Shown: piece after piece, positions 62,753 to 64,000 of the stretch
Layout of the letters: every line of letters starts with the position of its first letter
Position numbering within the stretch: the first letter of the stretch is position 1
NCBI GenBank assembly: GCA_029719485.1
Contig: CP120722.1
Span: forward strand, 1,054,001-1,118,000
Direction of reading: 5' to 3'
DNA from: Kiritimatiellota bacterium B12222
Lineage (GTDB): Bacteria; Verrucomicrobiota; Kiritimatiellia; SS1-B-03-39; UBA6053
DNA length: 64,000 nucleotides
The notes under the pieces: model-generated
The model's input: the letters and a program-made list of their open reading frames with translations, nothing else
Told to the model about the DNA's origin: nothing
The model's database searches: none
Position numbers and translations under genes: made by a program

Positions 62753-63943
62753 ATGAAAATTATTGATATGAAAGTCCGCTGCGTGGCGATCCCACTCAAT
62801 GCGCAACTCCGCCACAACACAGGGGTTCACCCGGGGTATTTTCTTCGTACGGTTTTGGAGTTGATCACAGATGAAGGCGTTATTGGTCTGGGTGAAATTG
62901 GTGGGGGGGATCAACGCGGGGCATTGACCAAATTAAAACCCCGTATTGTGGGTTTAGATCCCTTTCATATTGAAACCATTAAACTGAAGGTCTTGCGCAG
63001 TATTTATTATTTGTCCAATTCCCGTCTTTACGGTGCGATTGAAATGGCGTGTTTGGATATTCAAGGGAAAGTGTTGGGTCGTCCGGTTTCAGATTTGATC
63101 GGCGGATCGGTCCGGGATAAAATCCCGATGATTGCGTATCTGTTTTGGCGTTATGATCGTCCGGGTGGTGGCGATGATCAATGTGCAGAGGACATGGCTG
63201 ACCTTTGTCAGGAACTGCATGAAGATCTGGGAGTGAACAGTATGAAACTCAAGGCTGGGGTGATGGATCCGATGGAGGAAGCGCGGGTGCTTGAATTGTG
63301 TCGGGAACGTTTTGGACCCGAGTTTGGTTTACGCATTGATCCGAATGGTACCTGGTCTGTGCAGACGGCTTGTCGGGTGGGGCGTCGCCTCGAAGATTTG
63401 GATATTGAATATTTTGAGGATCCTGCCTGGGGCTTGGAAGGCAACGCCGCTGTACGTAAAGCGGTGCGCATTCCCATTGCCACCAATATGTATCCAAACA
63501 AATTCGATGATCTTGGCCCTGCCATCCAATTGGGCGCGGTGGATATTGTCCTGACGGATCTGCATTATTGGGAAGGACCACGCGGGGTGAAAGATCTAAC
63601 CGCGATTTGCCGTACCTTTAATATGGGGGTGGCGATGCACAGTGGCGCGGAATTCGGTATTGAATTGGCTGCGATGTTGCACACCGCCTCGACGATTCCT
63701 GAAATGCACGCTGCCGGTGATGCGCATTATCATTATCTGGAAGATGACATCATTGAAGGGGGGTTGATGCCGTATAAAGACGGTTGCATCGAGGTGCCGA
63801 AAGGTCCCGGATTGGGTGTGACGCTTGATGAAGAAAAGATGGAGAAATATGAACGTTATTACGAAGAGAAGGGTGACTATTATGCCCGTTTCCATCAAGA
63901 TCCGCGTCGCCCTGATTGGTTCCCTGTTGTGGGCGGTCGTTAA
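62753..63943 (+). CDS. Glucarate dehydratase-like enzyme, enolase superfamily (mandelate racemase group)
   Basis: 396 residues. An N-terminal capping domain (residues 1-120) precedes the TIM barrel. Active-site residues are visible in order: K165-x-K167 (NSMKLKAG), metal ligand D196 (RIDPNG), E222 (YFEDPAW), N245 (IATNMYPN), D269 (VLTDLHYW) and H296 (AMHSGAEFG). The KxK pair and Asn as third ligand follow the glucarate dehydratase subgroup, which dehydrates sugar acids. The substrate is probably a uronic or aldonic acid from glycan breakdown; the exact one is unknown. Likely regulated by the divergent IclR protein. Confidence 0.88.
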   Translation: MKIIDMKVRCVAIPLNAQLRHNTGVHPGYFLRTVLELITDEGVIGLGEIGGGDQRGALTKLKPRIVGLDPFHIETIKLKVLRSIYYLSNSRLYGAIEMACLDIQGKVLGRPVSDLIGGSVRDKIPMIAYLFWRYDRPGGGDDQCAEDMADLCQELHEDLGVNSMKLKAGVMDPMEEARVLELCRERFGPEFGLRIDPNGTWSVQTACRVGRRLEDLDIEYFEDPAWGLEGNAAVRKAVRIPIATNMYPNKFDDLGPAIQLGAVDIVLTDLHYWEGPRGVKDLTAICRTFNMGVAMHSGAEFGIELAAMLHTASTIPEMHAAGDAHYHYLEDDIIEGGLMPYKDGCIEVPKGPGLGVTLDEEKMEKYERYYEEKGDYYARFHQDPRRPDWFPVVGGR

Positions 63944-63970
63944 TTTTCCACTGTAAATCCACATAAAAAC

Positions 63971-64000
63971 ATGAATGACGTTCCAAAAGCAGATCGTGAA
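63971..64000 (+). CDS. Probable start of a further gene, cut by the right edge
   Basis: An ATG at 63971 opens a frame (MNDVPKADRE) that continues past the window. It begins 27 bases after the enolase-superfamily gene, so it is probably the next gene of the same operon. Only ten codons are visible and no ribosome binding site is clear. Confidence 0.4.
   Translation, partial: MNDVPKADRE

Overview
The window looks like a chromosomal segment of a free-living, polysaccharide-degrading member of the Verrucomicrobiota (Opitutae/Puniceicoccales-like) or a close relative such as Kiritimatiellota. This is an inference from gene content: five PEP-CTERM surface proteins, a DUF1559-like pseudopilin, GntR regulators with LacI-type sensor domains, an SHD1-domain secreted protein, many exported carbohydrate-active proteins, and start codons that often lack a Shine-Dalgarno sequence. 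No rRNA, CRISPR array or intact insertion sequence was seen.

Bases 1-17.4 kb are a defence island. On the + strand lie: an Hsp90-like ATPase cut by the window edge and fused to a nuclease-like domain; a second nuclease-like protein; a small membrane protein; a clearly broken DUF262 (GmrSD-type) gene with two C-to-T type nonsense codons; a small unknown gene; and a tightly coupled DUF6361 / phospholipase D / helicase triad resembling the Azaca system. On the - strand, converging on it, lie: a small HNH nuclease; a methyltransferase-HNH-S24 peptidase fusion; a NERD nuclease with a zinc finger; a MazG-type pyrophosphohydrolase; and a nuclease-DUF2075 helicase-S24 peptidase fusion. The strongest candidate for an undescribed system is this - strand block. 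Two unrelated enzymes each end in a LexA-like self-cleaving peptidase with an intact Ala-Gly scissile pair and Ser/Lys dyad.

Bases 17.6-43.7 kb are a glycan-use region. A cytoplasmic GH20 hexosaminidase and two LamG/PEP-CTERM proteins are followed by a - strand operon (LamG protein, Gfo/Idh oxidoreductase, trehalase-like glycosidase, two SGNH esterases). This is divergent from a + strand operon (giant GH2-like secreted protein, MarC-like membrane protein, second trehalase-like glycosidase). Two paralogous PEP-CTERM beta-repeat proteins follow. Then comes a second copy of the divergent LamG / giant GH2-like pair, with an M28 peptidase and a GNAT acetyltransferase behind it. Both divergent intergenic regions carry an inverted pair of a shared TGCTATAGAGTTCCAT-type promoter/operator element.

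Bases 43.8-54.1 kb hold regulatory and accessory genes of the same lifestyle: a pseudopilin, two GntR/LacI-type repressors, an FAD oxidoreductase, secreted proteins, a further PEP-CTERM protein and an alpha/beta hydrolase. Bases 54.5-64 kb are more core-like: hemolysin III/TrhA, PhoR-PhoB, a DUF3127 protein, a solute-binding protein with an EF-hand-like loop, a family 2 glycosyltransferase, tRNA-Leu and tRNA-Tyr, a membrane-anchored unknown protein, and an IclR regulator divergent from a glucarate-dehydratase-like enolase-superfamily enzyme. A likely gene start reaches the right edge.
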